DNA of 64,000 nt, from contig NW_027328125.1 in assembly GCF_047675955.1 (NCBI RefSeq), positions 930,001-994,000 on the forward strand. The letters run 5' to 3'. The position numbers and the translations under genes were made by a program. Shown piece by piece: positions 46,646 through 60,192 of this stretch. The notes beneath the pieces are model-generated. The model made no database searches. It saw only the letters and a program-made list of their open reading frames with translations, and was not told where the DNA came from. The number at the start of each line of letters is the position of its first letter. Position 1 is the stretch's first letter. The DNA is from Chlorocebus sabaeus. Lineage: Eukaryota; Chordata; Mammalia; Primates; Cercopithecidae.

Positions 46646-49389
46646 CCAGTTTTTAACGGAAGATATTTCCTTTTTCACCATAACCCTATATGGGCTTCCA
46701 AATATCACTTTGCAAATTCCACAAGAACAGTCTTAGCGAAAGGCTTCTTGAGAGGAACGCAGTAACTCTGTGAGATGAATTAAAAGAACACAAAGCAATT
46801 TCTCAGAAAGGTTCTTTCCAGTTTTTAACGGAAGATCTTTCCTTTTTCACCATAGCCCTCTATGGGATTCCAAATATCACTTTCAAAATTCCAGAAGAAC
46901 AGTCTTAGCGAAAGGCTTCTTGAGGGGAAAGCTGTAACTCTGTGAGATGAATTAACAGAACACAAAGTAGTTTCTCAGAAAGATTCTTTCCAGTTTTTAA
47001 CGGAAGATATTCCCTTTTTCACCATAGCCCTCTATGGGCTTCCAATATCACTTTGAAAAATCCACAAGAAGAATCTTAGAGAATGGCTTCTTTCTGGGAA
47101 AGCAGTAACTCTGTGAGATGAATTAATAGAACACAGAGCAGTTTCTCAGAAAGCCTCTTTCAGTTTTTAACAAAAGATATTTCCTTTTTCACCATAGCCC
47201 TCTATGGGCTTCCAAATATCACTTTGCAAATTCCACAAGAAGTGTCTTCGCGAAAGGCTTCTTGAGGGCAAAGCTGTAACACTGTGAGATGAATTAACAG
47301 AACACAAAGTAGTTTCTCAGAATGCTTCTTTTCAGTTTTTATCTTAGGATATTTCCTTTTTCACCTTAGCCCTCTATGGGCTTGAAAATATCACTATGAA
47401 ATTTCCACATGAAGAGTCTCAGCGAAAGGATTCTTGAGGTGAAAGCAGTGACTCTGTGAGATGAATTAACAGAACACAAAGCAGTTTCTCAGAAAGCTTC
47501 TTTCCAGTTTTTAAAGGAAGATATTTCCTTTTTCACCGTGGACCTCTATGGGCTTCCAAATAACACTTTGCCAATTCCACAAGAAGAGTCTTAGCGAAAG
47601 GCATCTTGAAGGGAAGGCTGTAACTCTGTGAGATGAATTAACAGGACACAAAGCAGTTTCTCATAAAGCTTCCTTCCAGTTTTTATCGGAAGATATTTCC
47701 TTTTACACCGTAGCCCTGTATGGACTTCCAGATATCAATGTGCAAATTTCACAAGAACAGTCTTAGCGAAAGGCTTCTTGAGGGGAAAGCTGTAACTCTG
47801 TGAGATGAATTAACAGAACACAGAGCAGTTTCTCAGAAAGCTTCTTTCCAGTTTTTAACGGAAGATATTTCCTTTTTCACCATAGCACTCTATGGGCTTC
47901 CAGATATCACCTTGAATATTCCACAAGAACAGACTTAGCGAAAGGCTTCCTGAAGGGAATGCTGTAACACTGTGAGATGAATTAACAGAACACAGAGCAG
48001 TTTCTCAGAAAGCTTCTTTACAGTTTTTAACGGTAGATATGTCCTTTTTCACCTTAACCCTCTAAGGGCTTACAAATATCACTTTGCAAATTGCATAAGA
48101 ACAGTGTTAGCGAAAGGCTTTTTGAGGAGAAAGCAGTAACTGTGAGTTGAATTAACCGAACACAAAGCAGTTTCTCAGGAAGCTTCTTTCCAGTTTTTAA
48201 GGGAAGATTTTCCTTTTTCACCATAACCCTCTATGGGCTTCCAAATATCACTTTTCAAATTCCACAAGAACAGTCTTAGCGAAAGGCTTCTTGAGGGGAA
48301 CGCAGTAACTCTGTGAGATGAATTAAGAGAATACAGAGCAGTTTCTCAGAAAGTTTCTCTTCAGTTTTTATCTTAGGATATCTCCTTTTTCACCATAGCC
48401 CTCTGTGGGCTTCGAAATATCACTTTGCAAATTCCACAAGAAGAGTCTTAGGGAAAGGCTTCATGAGGGGAAAGATGTAAGTCTCTGAGATGAATTAACA
48501 GAACACAAAGTAGTTTCTCAGAAATCTTCTTCCAGATTTTAACGGAAGATACTTCCTTTTTCACCATAGCCCCCTATGGGCTTCCAAATATCACTTTCCA
48601 AATTCCACAAGATCAGCCTTAGCTAAAGGTTACTTGAGGAGAGATTTGTAACACTGTGAGATGAATTAACAGAACACAAAGCAGATTCTCAGAAAGATTC
48701 TTTCCACTTTTTAACGGAAGATACTTCTTTTTTCACCATAGCCCTCTATGGGCTTCCAAATATCACTTTGCAAATTCCCCAAGAACAGTCTTAGCGAAAG
48801 ACTGCTTGAGGGGAAAGCTGTAACTCTTGAGATGAATTAGCAGAACACAAAGCAGTTTCTCAGAAAGCTTCTTTCCTGTTTTTTAACGGAAGTTATTTCC
48901 TTTTTCACCGTAGCCCTCTATGGGCTTCCAAATATCACTTTCCAAATTCCAGAAGCACAGTCTTAGCGAAAACTTCTTGAGGAGAAAGCTGTATCTCTGT
49001 GAGATGAATTAACAGAACACAAAGCAGTTTCTCAGAAAGCTTCTTTCCAGTTTTTAACAGAAGATATTTCCTTTTTCATCATATCCTTCTATGGCTTTAC
49101 AAATATCACTTTGAAATTCCACAAGAACAGTCTTAGCGAAAGGCTTCTTGTGGAGAAAGCTGTAACCCTGTGAGATGAATTAACAGAACACAAGGCAGTT
49201 TCTCAGAAAGCTTCTTTTCAGTTTTTATCTTAGGATATTTCCTTTTTCTCCATAGCCCACTATGGGCTTCCAAATGTCACTTTGCAAATTCCACAAGAAC
49301 AGTCTTAGCGAAAGGCTTCTAGAGGGGCAAGCTGTAACTCTGTGAGATGAACTAAGAGAACACAAAGCAGTTTCTCAGAATGCTTCTTT
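46646..49389. repeat. HOR unit 19, 16-mer (2744 bp)
   Basis: This 16-mer has CCGTGGACCTCTATGGG in m6, so both dyad arms are altered relative to unit 1. In m9 it has GGGCTTACAAAT, shared with units 21, 23 and 24. A private change is TTTCTCCATAG in m14 near 49250, inside the pJ-alpha site. Confidence 0.94.
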
Positions 49390-51789
49390 CCAGTTTTTAA
49401 CGGAAGATATTTCCTTTTTCACCATAACCCTATATGGGCTTCCAAATATCACTTTGCAAATTCCACAAGAACAGTCTTAGCGAAAGGCTTCTTGAGAGGA
49501 ACGCAGTAACTCTGTGAGATGAATTAAAAGAACACAAAGCAATTTCTCAGAAAGGTTCTTTCCAGTTTTTAACGGAAGATCTTTCCTTTTTCACCATAGC
49601 CCTCTATGGGATTCCAAATATCACTTTCAAAATTCCAGAAGAACAGTCTTAGCGAAAGGCTTCTTGAGGGGAAAGCTGTAACTCTGTGAGATGAATTAAC
49701 AGAACACAAAGTAGTTTCTCAGAAAGATTCTTTCCAGTTTTTAACGGAAGATATTCCCTTTTTCACCATAGCCCTCTATGGGCTTCCAATATCACTTTGA
49801 AAAATCCACAAGAAGAATCTTAGAGAATGGCTTCTTTCTGGGAAAGCAGTAACTCTGTGAGATGAATTAATAGAACACAGAGCAGTTTCTCAGAAAGCCT
49901 CTTTCAGTTTTTAACAAAAGATATTTCCTTTTTCACCATAGCCCTCTATGGGCTTCCAAATATCACTTTGCAAATTCCACAAGAAGTGTCTTCGCGAAAG
50001 GCTTCTTGAGGGCAAAGCTGTAACACTGTGAGATGAATTAACAGAACACAAAGTAGTTTCTCAGAATGCTTCTTTTCAGTTTTTATCTTAGGATATTTCC
50101 TTTTTCACCTTAGCCCTCTATGGGCTTGAAAATATCACTATGAAATTTCCACATGAAGGGGCTCAGCGAAAGGATTCTTGAGGTGAAAGCAGTGACTCTG
50201 TGAGATGAATTAACAGAACACAAAGCAGTTTCTCAGAAAGCTTCTTTCCAGTTTTTAAAGGAAGATATTTCCTTTTTCACCGTAGACCTCTACGGGCTTC
50301 CAAATAACACTTTGCCAATTCCACAAGAAGAGTCTTAGCGAAAGGCATCTTGAAGGGAAGGCTGTAACTCTGTGAGATGAATTAACAGGACACAAAGCAG
50401 TTTCTCATAAAGCTTCCTTCCAGTTTTTATCGGAAGATATTTCCTTTTACACCGTAGCCTTGTATGGACTTCCAGATATCAATGTGCAAATTTCACAAGA
50501 AGAGTCTTAGCGAAAGTCTTCTTGAGGGGAAAGCTGTAACTCTGTGAGATGAATTAACAGAACACAGAGCAGTTTCTCAGAAAGCTTCTTTCCAGTTTTT
50601 AACGGAAGATATTTCCTTTTTCACCATAGCACTCTATGGGCTTCCAGATATCACCTTGAATATTCCACAAGAACAGACTTAGCGAAAGGCTTCCTGAAGG
50701 GAATGCTGTAACACTGTGAGATGAATTAACAGAACACAGAGCAGTTTCTCAGAAAGCTTCTTTACAGTTTTTAACGGTAGATATTTCCTTTTTCACCTTA
50801 ACCCTCTAAGGGCTTCCAAATATCACTTTGCAAATTGCATAAGAACAGTGTTAGCGAAAGGCTTTTTGAGGAGAAAGCAGTAACTGTGAGTTGAATTAAC
50901 CGAACACAAAGCAGTTTCTCAGGAAGCTTCTTTCCAGTTTTAAGGGAAGATTTTCCTTTTTCACCATAACCCTCTATGGGCTTCCAAATATCACTTTTCA
51001 AATTCCACAAGAACAGTCTTAGCGAAAGGCTTCTTGAGGCGAATGCAGTAACTCTGTGAGATGAATTAACAGAACACAAAGCAATTTCTCAGAAAGATTC
51101 TTCCCAGTTTTTATCTTAGGATATTTCCTTTTTCACCATAGCCCTCTATGGGCTTCCAAATATCACTTTGCAAATTCCCCAAGAACAGTCTTAGCGAAAG
51201 ACTGCTTGAGGGGAAAGCTGTAACTCTTGAGATGAATTAGCAGAACACAAAGCAGTTTCTCAGAAAGCTTCTTTCCTGTTTTTTAACGGAAGTTATTTCC
51301 TTTTTCACCGTAGCCCTCTATGGGCTTCCAAATATCACTTTCCAAATTCCAGAAGCACAGTCTTAGCGAAAACTTCTTGAGGAGAAAGCTGTATCTCTGT
51401 GAGATGAATTAACAGAACACAAAGCAGTTTCTCAGAAAGCTTCTTTCCAGTTTTTAACAGAAGATATTTCCTTTTTCATCATATCCTTCTATGGCTTTAC
51501 AAATATCACTTTGAAATTCCACAAGAACAGTCTTAGCGAAAGGCTTCTTGTGGAGAAAGCTGTAACCCTGTGAGATGAATTAACAGAACACAAGGCAGTT
51601 TCTCAGAAAGCTTCTTTTCAGTTTTTATCTTAGGATATTTCCTTTTTCACCATAGCCCACTATGGGCTTCCAAATGTCACTTTGCAAATTCCACAAGAAC
51701 AGTCTTAGCGAAAGGCTTCTAGAGGGGCAAGCTGTAACTCTGTGAGATGAACTAAGAGAACACAAAGCAGTTTCTCAGAATGCTTCTTT
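49390..51789. repeat. HOR unit 20, 14-mer with 1-bp deletion (2400 bp)
   Basis: This is the third copy of the units 17/18 sublineage, separated from them by a 16-mer. It has the same lost T (near 50935), GATATTTCC, CCTTGTATGG and CAAGAAGAG marks. It has GAAGGGGCTC in m5 near 50156 where units 17 and 18 have GAAGGGTCTC, one extra step from that state. Confidence 0.94.
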
Positions 51790-54533
51790 CCAGTTTTTAA
51801 CGGAAGATATTTCCTTTTTCACCATAACCCTATATGGGCTTCCAAATATCACTTTGCAAATTCCACAAGAACAGTCTTAGCGAAAGGCTTCTTGAGAGGA
51901 ACGCAGTAACTCTGTGAGATGAATTAAAAGAACACAAAGCAATTTCTCAGAAAGGTTCTTTCCAGTTTTTAACGGAAGATCTTTCCTTTTTCACCATAGC
52001 CCTCTATGGGATTCCAAATATCACTTTCAAAATTCCAGAAGAACAGTCTTAGCGAAAGGCTTCTTGAGGGGAAAGCTGTAACTCTGTGAGATGAATTAAC
52101 AGAACACAAAGTAGTTTCTCAGAAAGATTCTTTCCAGTTTTTAACGGAAGATATTCCCTTTTTCACCATAGCCCTCTATGGGCTTCCAATATCACTTTGA
52201 AAAATCCACAAGAAGAATCTTAGAGAATGGCTTCTTTCTGGGAAAGCAGTAACTCTGTGAGATGAATTAATAGAACACAGAGCAGTTTCTCAGAAAGCCT
52301 CTTTCAGTTTTTAACAAAAGATATTTCCTTTTTCACCATAGCCCTCTATGGGCTTCCAAATATCACTTTGCAAATTCCACAAGAAGTGTCTTCGCGAAAG
52401 GCTTCTTGAGGGCAAAGCTGTAACACTGTGAGATGAATTAACAGAACACAAAGTAGTTTCTCAGAATGCTTCTTTTCAGTTTTTATCTTAGGATATTTCC
52501 TTTTTCACCTTAGCCCTCTATGGGCTTGAAAATATCACTATGAAATTTCCACATGAAGAGTCTCAGCGAAAGGATTCTTGAGGTGAAAGCAGTGACTCTG
52601 TGAGATGAATTAACAGAACACAAAGCAGTTTCTCAGAAAGCTTCTTTCCAGTTTTTAAAGGAAGATATTTCCTTTTTCACCGTGGACCTCTACGGGCTTC
52701 CAAATAACACTTTGCCAATTCCACAAGAAGAGTCTTAGCGAAAGGCATCTTGAAGGGAAGGCTGTAACTCTGTGAGATGAACTAACAGGACACAAAGCAG
52801 TTTCTCATAAAGCTTCCTTCCAGTTTTTATCGGAAGATATTTCCTTTTACACCGTAGCCCTGTATGGACTTCCAGATATCAATGTGCAAATTTCACAAGA
52901 ACAGTCTTAGCGAAAGGCTTCTTGAGGGGAAAGCTGTAACTCTGTGAGATGAATTAACAGAACACAGAGCAGTTTCTCAGAAAGCTTCTTTCCAGTTTTT
53001 AACGGAAGATATTTCCTTTTTCACCATAGCACTCTATGGGCTTCCAGATATCACCTTGAATATTCCACAAGAACAGACTTAGCGAAAGGCTTCCTGAAGG
53101 GAATGCTGTAACACTGTGAGATGAATTAACAGAACACAGAGCAGTTTCTCAGAAAGCTTCTTTACAGTTTTTAACGGTAGATATGTCCTTTTTCACCTTA
53201 ACCCTCTAAGGGCTTACAAATATCACTTTGCAAATTGCATAAGAACAGTGTTAGCGAAAGGCTTTTTGAGGGGAAAGCAGTAACTGTGAGTTGAATTAAC
53301 CGAACACAAAGCAGTTTCTCAGGAAGCTTCTTTCCAGTTTTTAAGGGAAGATTTTCCTTTTTCACCATAACCCTCTATGGGCTTCCAAATATCACTTTTC
53401 AAATTCCACAAGAACAGTCTTAGCGAAAGGCTTCTTGAGGGGAACGCAGTAACTCTGTGAGATGAATTAAGAGAATACAGAGCAGTTTCTCAGAAAGTTT
53501 CTCTTCAGTTTTTATCTTAGGATATCTCCTTTTTCACCATAGCCCTCTGTGGGCTTCGAAATATCACTTTGCAAATTCCACAAGAAGAGTCTTAGGGAAA
53601 GGCTTCATGAGGGGAAAGATGTAAGTCTCTGAGATGAATTAACAGAACACAAAGTAGTTTCTCAGAAATCTTCTTCCAGATTTTAACGGAAGATACTTCC
53701 TTTTTCACCATAGCCCCCTATGGGCTTCCAAATATCACTTTCCAAATTCCACAAGATCAGCCTTAGCTAAAGGTTACTTGAGGAGAGATTTGTAACACTG
53801 TGAGATGAATTAACAGAACACAAAGCAGATTCTCAGAAAGATTCTTTCCACTTTTTAACGGAAGATACTTCTTTTTTCACCATAGCCCTCTATGGGCTTC
53901 CAAATATCACTTTGCAAATTCCCCAAGAACAGTCTTAGCGAAAGACTGCTTGAGGGGAAAGCTGTAACTCTTGAGATGAATTAGCAGAACACAAAGCAGT
54001 TTCTCAGAAAGCTTCTTTCCTGTTTTTTAACGGAAGTTATTTCCTTTTTCACCGTAGCCCTCTATGGGCTTCCAAATATCACTTTCCAAATTCCAGAAGC
54101 ACAGTCTTAGCGAAAACTTCTTGAGGAGAAAGCTGTATCTCTGTGAGATGAATTAACAGAACACAAAGCAGTTTCTCAGAAAGCTTCTTTCCAGTTTTTA
54201 ACAGAAGATATTTCCTTTTTCATCATATCCTTCTATGGCTTTACAAATATCACTTTGAAATTCCACAAGAACAGTCTTAGCGAAAGGCTTCTTGTGGAGA
54301 AAGCTGTAACCCTGTGAGATGAATTAACAGAACACAAGGCAGTTTCTCAGAAAGCTTCTTTTCAGTTTTTATCTTAGGATATTTCCTTTTTCACCATAGC
54401 CCACTATGGGCTTCCAAATGTCACTTTGCAAATTCCACAAGAACAGTCTTAGCGAAAGGCTTCTAGAGGGGCAAGCTGTAACTCTGTGAGATGAACTAAG
54501 AGAACACAAAGCAGTTTCTCAGAATGCTTCTTT
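51790..54533. repeat. HOR unit 21, 16-mer (2744 bp)
   Basis: This unit closes the second copy of the 14,14,16,14,16 pattern. It has CCGTGGACC and GATGAACTAACAGG in m6, and GGGCTTACAAAT and GAGGGGAAAGCAG in m9. Confidence 0.94.
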
Positions 54534-57277
54534 CCAGTTTTTAACGGAAGATATTTCCTTTTTCACCATAACCCTATATGGGCTTCCAAATATCACTTTG
54601 CAAATTCCACAAGAACAGTCTTAGCGAAAGGCTTCTTGAGAGGAACGCAGTAACTCTGTGAGATGAATTAAAAGAACACAAAGCAATTTCTCAGAAAGGT
54701 TCTTTCCAGTTTTTAACGGAAGAGCTTTCCTTTTTCACCATAGCCCTCTATGGGATTCCAAATATCACTTTCAAAATTCCAGAAGAACAGTCTTAGCGAA
54801 AGGCTTCTTGAGGGGAAAGCTGTAACTCTGTGAGATGAATTAACAGAACACAAAGTAGTTTCTCAGAAAGATTCTTTCCAGTTTTTAACGGAAGATATTC
54901 CCTTTTTCACCATAGCCCTCTATGGGCTTCCAATATCACTTTGAAAAATCCACAAGAAGAATCTTAGAGAATGGCTTCTTTCTGGGAAAGCAGTAACTCT
55001 GTGAGATGAATTAATAGAACACAGAGCAGTTTCTCAGAAAGCCTCTTTCAGTTTTTAACAAAAGATATTTCCTTTTTCACCATAGCCCTCTATGGGCTTC
55101 CAAATATCACTTTGCAAATTCCACAAGAAGTGTCTTCGCGAAAGGCTTCTTGAGGGCAAAGCTGTAACACTGTGAGATGAATTAACAGAACACAAAGTAG
55201 TTTCTCAGAATGCTTCTTTTCAGTTTTTATCTTAGGATATTTCCTTTTTCACCTTAGCCCTCTATGGGCTTGAAAATATCACTATGAAATTTCCACATGA
55301 AGAGTCTCAGCGAAAGGATTCTTGAGGTGAAAGCAGTGACTCTGTGAGATGAATTAACAGAACACAAAGCAGTTTCTCAGAAAGCTTCTTTCCAGTTTTT
55401 AAAGGAAGATATTTCCTTTTTCACCGTGGACCTCTACGGGCTTCCAAATAACACTTTGCCAATTCCACAAGAAGAGTCTTAGCGAAAGGCATCTTGAAGG
55501 GAAGGCTGTAACTCTGTGAGATGAATTAACAGGACACAAAGCAGTTTCTCATAAAGCTTCCTTCCAGTTTTTATCGGAAGATATTTCCTTTTACACCGTA
55601 GCCCTGTATGGACTTCCAGATATCAATGTGCAAATTTCACAAGAACAGTCTTAGCGAAAGGCTTCTTGAGGGGAAAGCTGTAACTCTGTGAGATGAATTA
55701 ACAGAACACAGAGCAGTTTCTCAGAAAGCTTCTTTCCAGTTTTTAACGGAAGATATTTCCTTTTTCACCATAGCACTCTATGGGCTTCCAGATATCACCT
55801 TGAATATTCCACAAGAACAGACTTAGCGAAAGGCTTCCTGAAGGGAATGCTGTAACACTGTGAGATGAATTAACAGAACACAGAGCAGTTTCTCAGAAAG
55901 CTTCTTTACAGTTTTTAACGGTAGATATGTCCTTTTTCACCTTAACCCTCTAAGGGCTTCCAAATATCACTTTGCAAATTGCATAAGAACAGTGTTAGCG
56001 AAAGGCTTTTTGAGGAGAAAGCAGTAACTGTGAGTTGAATTAACCGAACACAAAGCAGTTTCTCAGGAAGCTTCTTTCCAGTTTTTAAGGGAAGATTTTC
56101 CTTTTTCACCATAACCCTCTATGGGCTTCCAAATATCACTTTTCAAATTCCACAAGAACAGTCTTAGCGAAAGGCTTCTTGAGGGGAACGCAGTAACTCT
56201 GTGAGATGAATTAAGAGAATACAGAGCAGTTTCTCAGAAAGTTTCTCTTCAGTTTTTATCTTAGGATATCTCCTTTTTCACCATAGCCCTCTGTGGGCTT
56301 CGAAATATCACTTTGCAAATTCCACAAGAAGAGTCTTAGGGAAAGGCTTCATGAGGGGAAAGATGTAAGTCTCTGAGATGAATTAACAGAACACAAAGTA
56401 GTTTCTCAGAAATCTTCTTCCAGATTTTAACGGAAGATACTTCCTTTTTCACCATAGCCCCCTATGGGCTTCCAAATATCACTTTCCAAATTCCACAAGA
56501 TCAGCCTTAGCTAAAGGTTACTTGAGGAGAGATTTGTAACACTGTGAGATGAATTAACAGAACACAAAGCAGATTCTCAGAAAGATTCTTTCCACTTTTT
56601 AACGGAAGATACTTCTTTTTTCACCATAGCCCTCTATGGGCTTCCAAATATCACTTTGCAAATTCCCCAAGAACAGTCTTAGCGAAAGACTGCTTGAGGG
56701 GAAAGCTGTAACTCTTGAGATGAATTAGCAGAACACAAAGCAGTTTCTCAGAAAGCTTCTTTCCTGTTTTTTAACGGAAGTTATTTCCTTTTTCACCGTA
56801 GCCCTCTATGGGCTTCCAAATATCACTTTCCAAATTCCAGAAGCACAGTCTTAGCGAAAACTTCTTGAGGAGAAAGCTGTATCTCTGTGAGATGAATTAA
56901 CAGAACACAAAGCAGTTTCTCAGAAAGCTTCTTTCCAGTTTTTAACAGAAGATATTTCCTTTTTCATCATATCCTTCTATGGCTTTACAAATATCACTTT
57001 GAAATTCCACAAGAACAGTCTTAGCGAAAGGCTTCTTGTGGAGAAAGCTGTAACCCTGTGAGATGAATTAACAGAACACAAGGCAGTTTCTCAGAAAGCT
57101 TCTTTTCAGTTTTTATCTTAGGATATTTCCTTTTTCACCATAGCCCACTATGGGCTTCCAAATGTCACTTTGCAAATTCCACAAGAACAGTCTTAGCGAA
57201 AGGCTTCTAGAGGGGCAAGCTGTAACTCTGTGAGATGAACTAAGAGAACACAAAGCAGTTTCTCAGAATGCTTCTTT
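54534..57277. repeat. HOR unit 22, 16-mer (2744 bp)
   Basis: This 16-mer has CCGTGGACC in m6 but the ancestral-looking GGGCTTCCAAAT in m9, unlike its neighbours. A private change is GGAAGAGCTTTCC in m2 near 54724. Confidence 0.94.
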
Positions 57278-60192
57278 CCAGTTTTTAACGGAAGATATTT
57301 CCTTTTTCACCATAACCCTATATGGGCTTCCAAATATCACTTTGCAAATTCCACAAGAACAGTCTTAGCGAAAGGCTTCTTGAGAGGAACGCAGTAACTC
57401 TGTGAGATGAATTAAAAGAACACAAAGCAATTTCTCAGAAAGGTTCTTTCCAGTTTTTAACGGAAGATCTTTCCTTTTTCACCATAGCCCTCTATGGGAT
57501 TCCAAATATCACTTTCAAAATTCCAGAAGAACAGTCTTAGCGAAAGGCTTCTTGAGGGGAAAGCTGTAACTCTGTGAGATGAATTAACAGAACACAAAGT
57601 AGTTTCTCAGAAAGATTCTTTCCAGTTTTTAACGGAAGATATTCCCTTTTTCACCATAGCCCTCTATGGGCTTCCAATATCACTTTGAAAAATCCACAAG
57701 AAGAATCTTAGAGAATGGCTTCTTTCTGGGAAAGCAGTAACTCTGTGAGATGAATTAATAGAACACAGAGCAGTTTCTCAGAAAGCCTCTTTCAGTTTTT
57801 AACAAAAGATATTTCCTTTTTCACCATAGCCCTCTATGGGCTTCCAAATATCACTTTGCAAATTCCACAAGAAGTGTCTTCGCGAAAGGCTTCTTGAGGG
57901 CAAAGCTGTAACACTGTGAGATGAATTAACAGAACACAAAGTAGTTTCTCAGAATGCTTCTTTTCAGTTTTTATCTTAGGATATTTCCTTTTTCACCTTA
58001 GCCCTCTATGGGCTTGAAAATATCACTATGAAATTTCCACATGAAGAGTCTCAGCGAAAGGATTCTTGAGGTGAAAGCAGTGACTCTGTGAGATGAATTA
58101 ACAGAACACAAAGCAGTTTCTCAGAAAGCTTCTTTCCAGTTTTTAAAGGAAGATATTTCCTTTTTCACCGTGGACCTCTACGGGCTTCCAAATAACACTT
58201 TGCCAATTCCACAAGAAGAGTCTTAGCGAAAGGCATCTTGAAGGGAAGGCTGTAACTCTGTGAGATGAACTAACAGGACACAAAGCAGTTTCTCATAAAG
58301 CTTCCTTCCAGTTTTTATCGGAAGATATTTCCTTTTACACCGTAGCCCTGTATGGACTTCCAGATATCAATGTGCAAATTTCACAAGAACAGTCTTAGCG
58401 AAAGGCTTCTTGAGGGGAAAGCTGTAACTCTGTGAGATGAATTAACAGAACACAGAGCAGTTTCTCAGAAAGCTTCTTTCCAGTTTTTAACGGAAGATAT
58501 TTCCTTTTTCACCATAGCACTCTATGGGCTTCCAGATATCACCTTGAATATTCCACAAGAACAGACTTAGCGAAAGGCTTCCTGAAGGGAATGCTGTAAC
58601 ACTGTGAGATGAATTAACAGAACACAGAGCAGTTTCTCAGAAAGCTTCTTTACAGTTTTTAACGGTAGATATGTCCTTTTTCACCTTAACCCTCTAAGGG
58701 CTTACAAATATCACTTTGCAAATTGCATAAGAACAGTGTTAGCGAAAGGCTTTTTGAGGAGAAAGCAGTAACTGTGAGTTGAATTAACCGAACACAAAGC
58801 AGTTTCTCAGGAAGCTTCTTTCCAGTTTTTAAGGGAAGATTTTCCTTTTTCACCATAACCCTCTATGGGCTTCCAAATATCACTTTTCAAATTCCACAAG
58901 AACAGTCTTAGCGAAAGGCTTCTTGAGGGGAACGCAGTAACTCTGTGAGATGAATTAAGAGAATACAGAGCAGTTTCTCAGAAAGTTTCTCTTCAGTTTT
59001 TATCTTAGGATATCTCCTTTTTCACCATAGCCCTCTGTGGGCTTCGAAATATCACTTTGCAAATTCCACAAGAAGAGTCTTAGGGAAACGCTTCATGAGG
59101 GGAAAGATGTAAGTCTCTGAGATGAATTAACAGAACACAAAGTAGTTTCTCAGAAATCTTCTTCCAGATTTTAACGGAAGATACTTCCTTTTTCACCATA
59201 GCCCCCTATGGGCTTCCAAATATCACTTTCCAAATTCCACAAGATCAGCCTTAGCTAAAGGTTACTTGAGGAGAGATTTGTAACACTGTGAGATGAATTA
59301 ACAGAACACAAAGCAGATTCTCAGAAAGATTCTTTCCACTTTTTAACGGAAGATACTTCTTTTTTCACCATAGCCCTCTATGGGCTTCCAAATATCACTT
59401 TGCAAATTCCCCAAGAACAGTCTTAGCGAAAGACTGCTTGAGGGGAAAGCTGTAACTCTTGAGATGAATTAGCAGAACACAAAGCAGTTTCTCAGAAAGC
59501 TTCTTTCCTGTTTTTTAACGGAAGTTATTTCCTTTTTCACCGTAGCCCTCTATGGGCTTCCAAATATCACATTCCAAATTCCAGAAGCACAGTCTTAGCG
59601 AAAACTTCTTGAGGAGAAAGCTGTATCTCTGTGAGATGAATTAACAGAACACAAAGCAGTTTCTCAGAAAGCTTCTTTCCAGTTTTTAACAGAAGATATT
59701 TCCTTTTTCATCATATCCTTCTATGGCTTTACAAATATCACTTTGAAATTCCACAAGAACAGTCTTAGCGAAAGGCTTCTTGTGGAGAAAGCTGTAACCC
59801 TGTGAGATGAATTAACAGAACACAAGGCAGTTTCTCAGAAAGCTTCTTTCCAGTTTTTATCAGAAGATATTTTCTTTTTCATCATATCCTTCTATGGCTT
59901 TACAAATATCACTTTGAAATTCCACAAGAACAGTCTTAGCGAAAGGCTTCTTGTGGAGAAAGCTGTAACCCTGTGAGATGAATTAAGAGAACACAAGGCA
60001 GTTTCTCAGAAAGCTTCTTTTCAGTTTTTATCTTAGGATATTTCCTTTTTCACCATAGCCCACTATGGGCTTCCAAATGTCACTTTGCAAATTCCACAAG
60101 AACAGTCTTAGCGAAAGGCTTCTAGAGGGGCAAGCTGTAACTCTGTGAGATGAACTAAGAGAACACAAAGCAGTTTCTCAGAATGCTTCTTT
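57278..60192. repeat. HOR unit 23, 17-mer (2915 bp)
   Basis: This is a 16-mer carrying one extra 171-bp monomer, a tandem copy of m13 at 59850-60020. It shares GGGAAACGCTTC in mA (C at 59089) with unit 24. A private change is ATCACATTCCAAATT in m12 near 59570. Confidence 0.94.
59850..60020. repeat. Extra tandem copy of monomer m13 (171 bp)
   Basis: It directly follows the normal m13 of unit 23 (59679-59849) and has the same diagnostic CATCATATCC, TTTACAAATATC and CTTGTGGAG segments. It differs from that copy at about three positions: TTTTTATCAG for TTTTTAACAG, GATATTTTCTTT for GATATTTCCTTT, and GAATTAAGAG for GAATTAACAG. It is found only once in the window. Confidence 0.93.

Noticed and set aside
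50798..51079. 93-codon open frame on the minus strand
   Set aside because: It is the same satellite frame in unit 20. Other units lack it because they keep the extra T.
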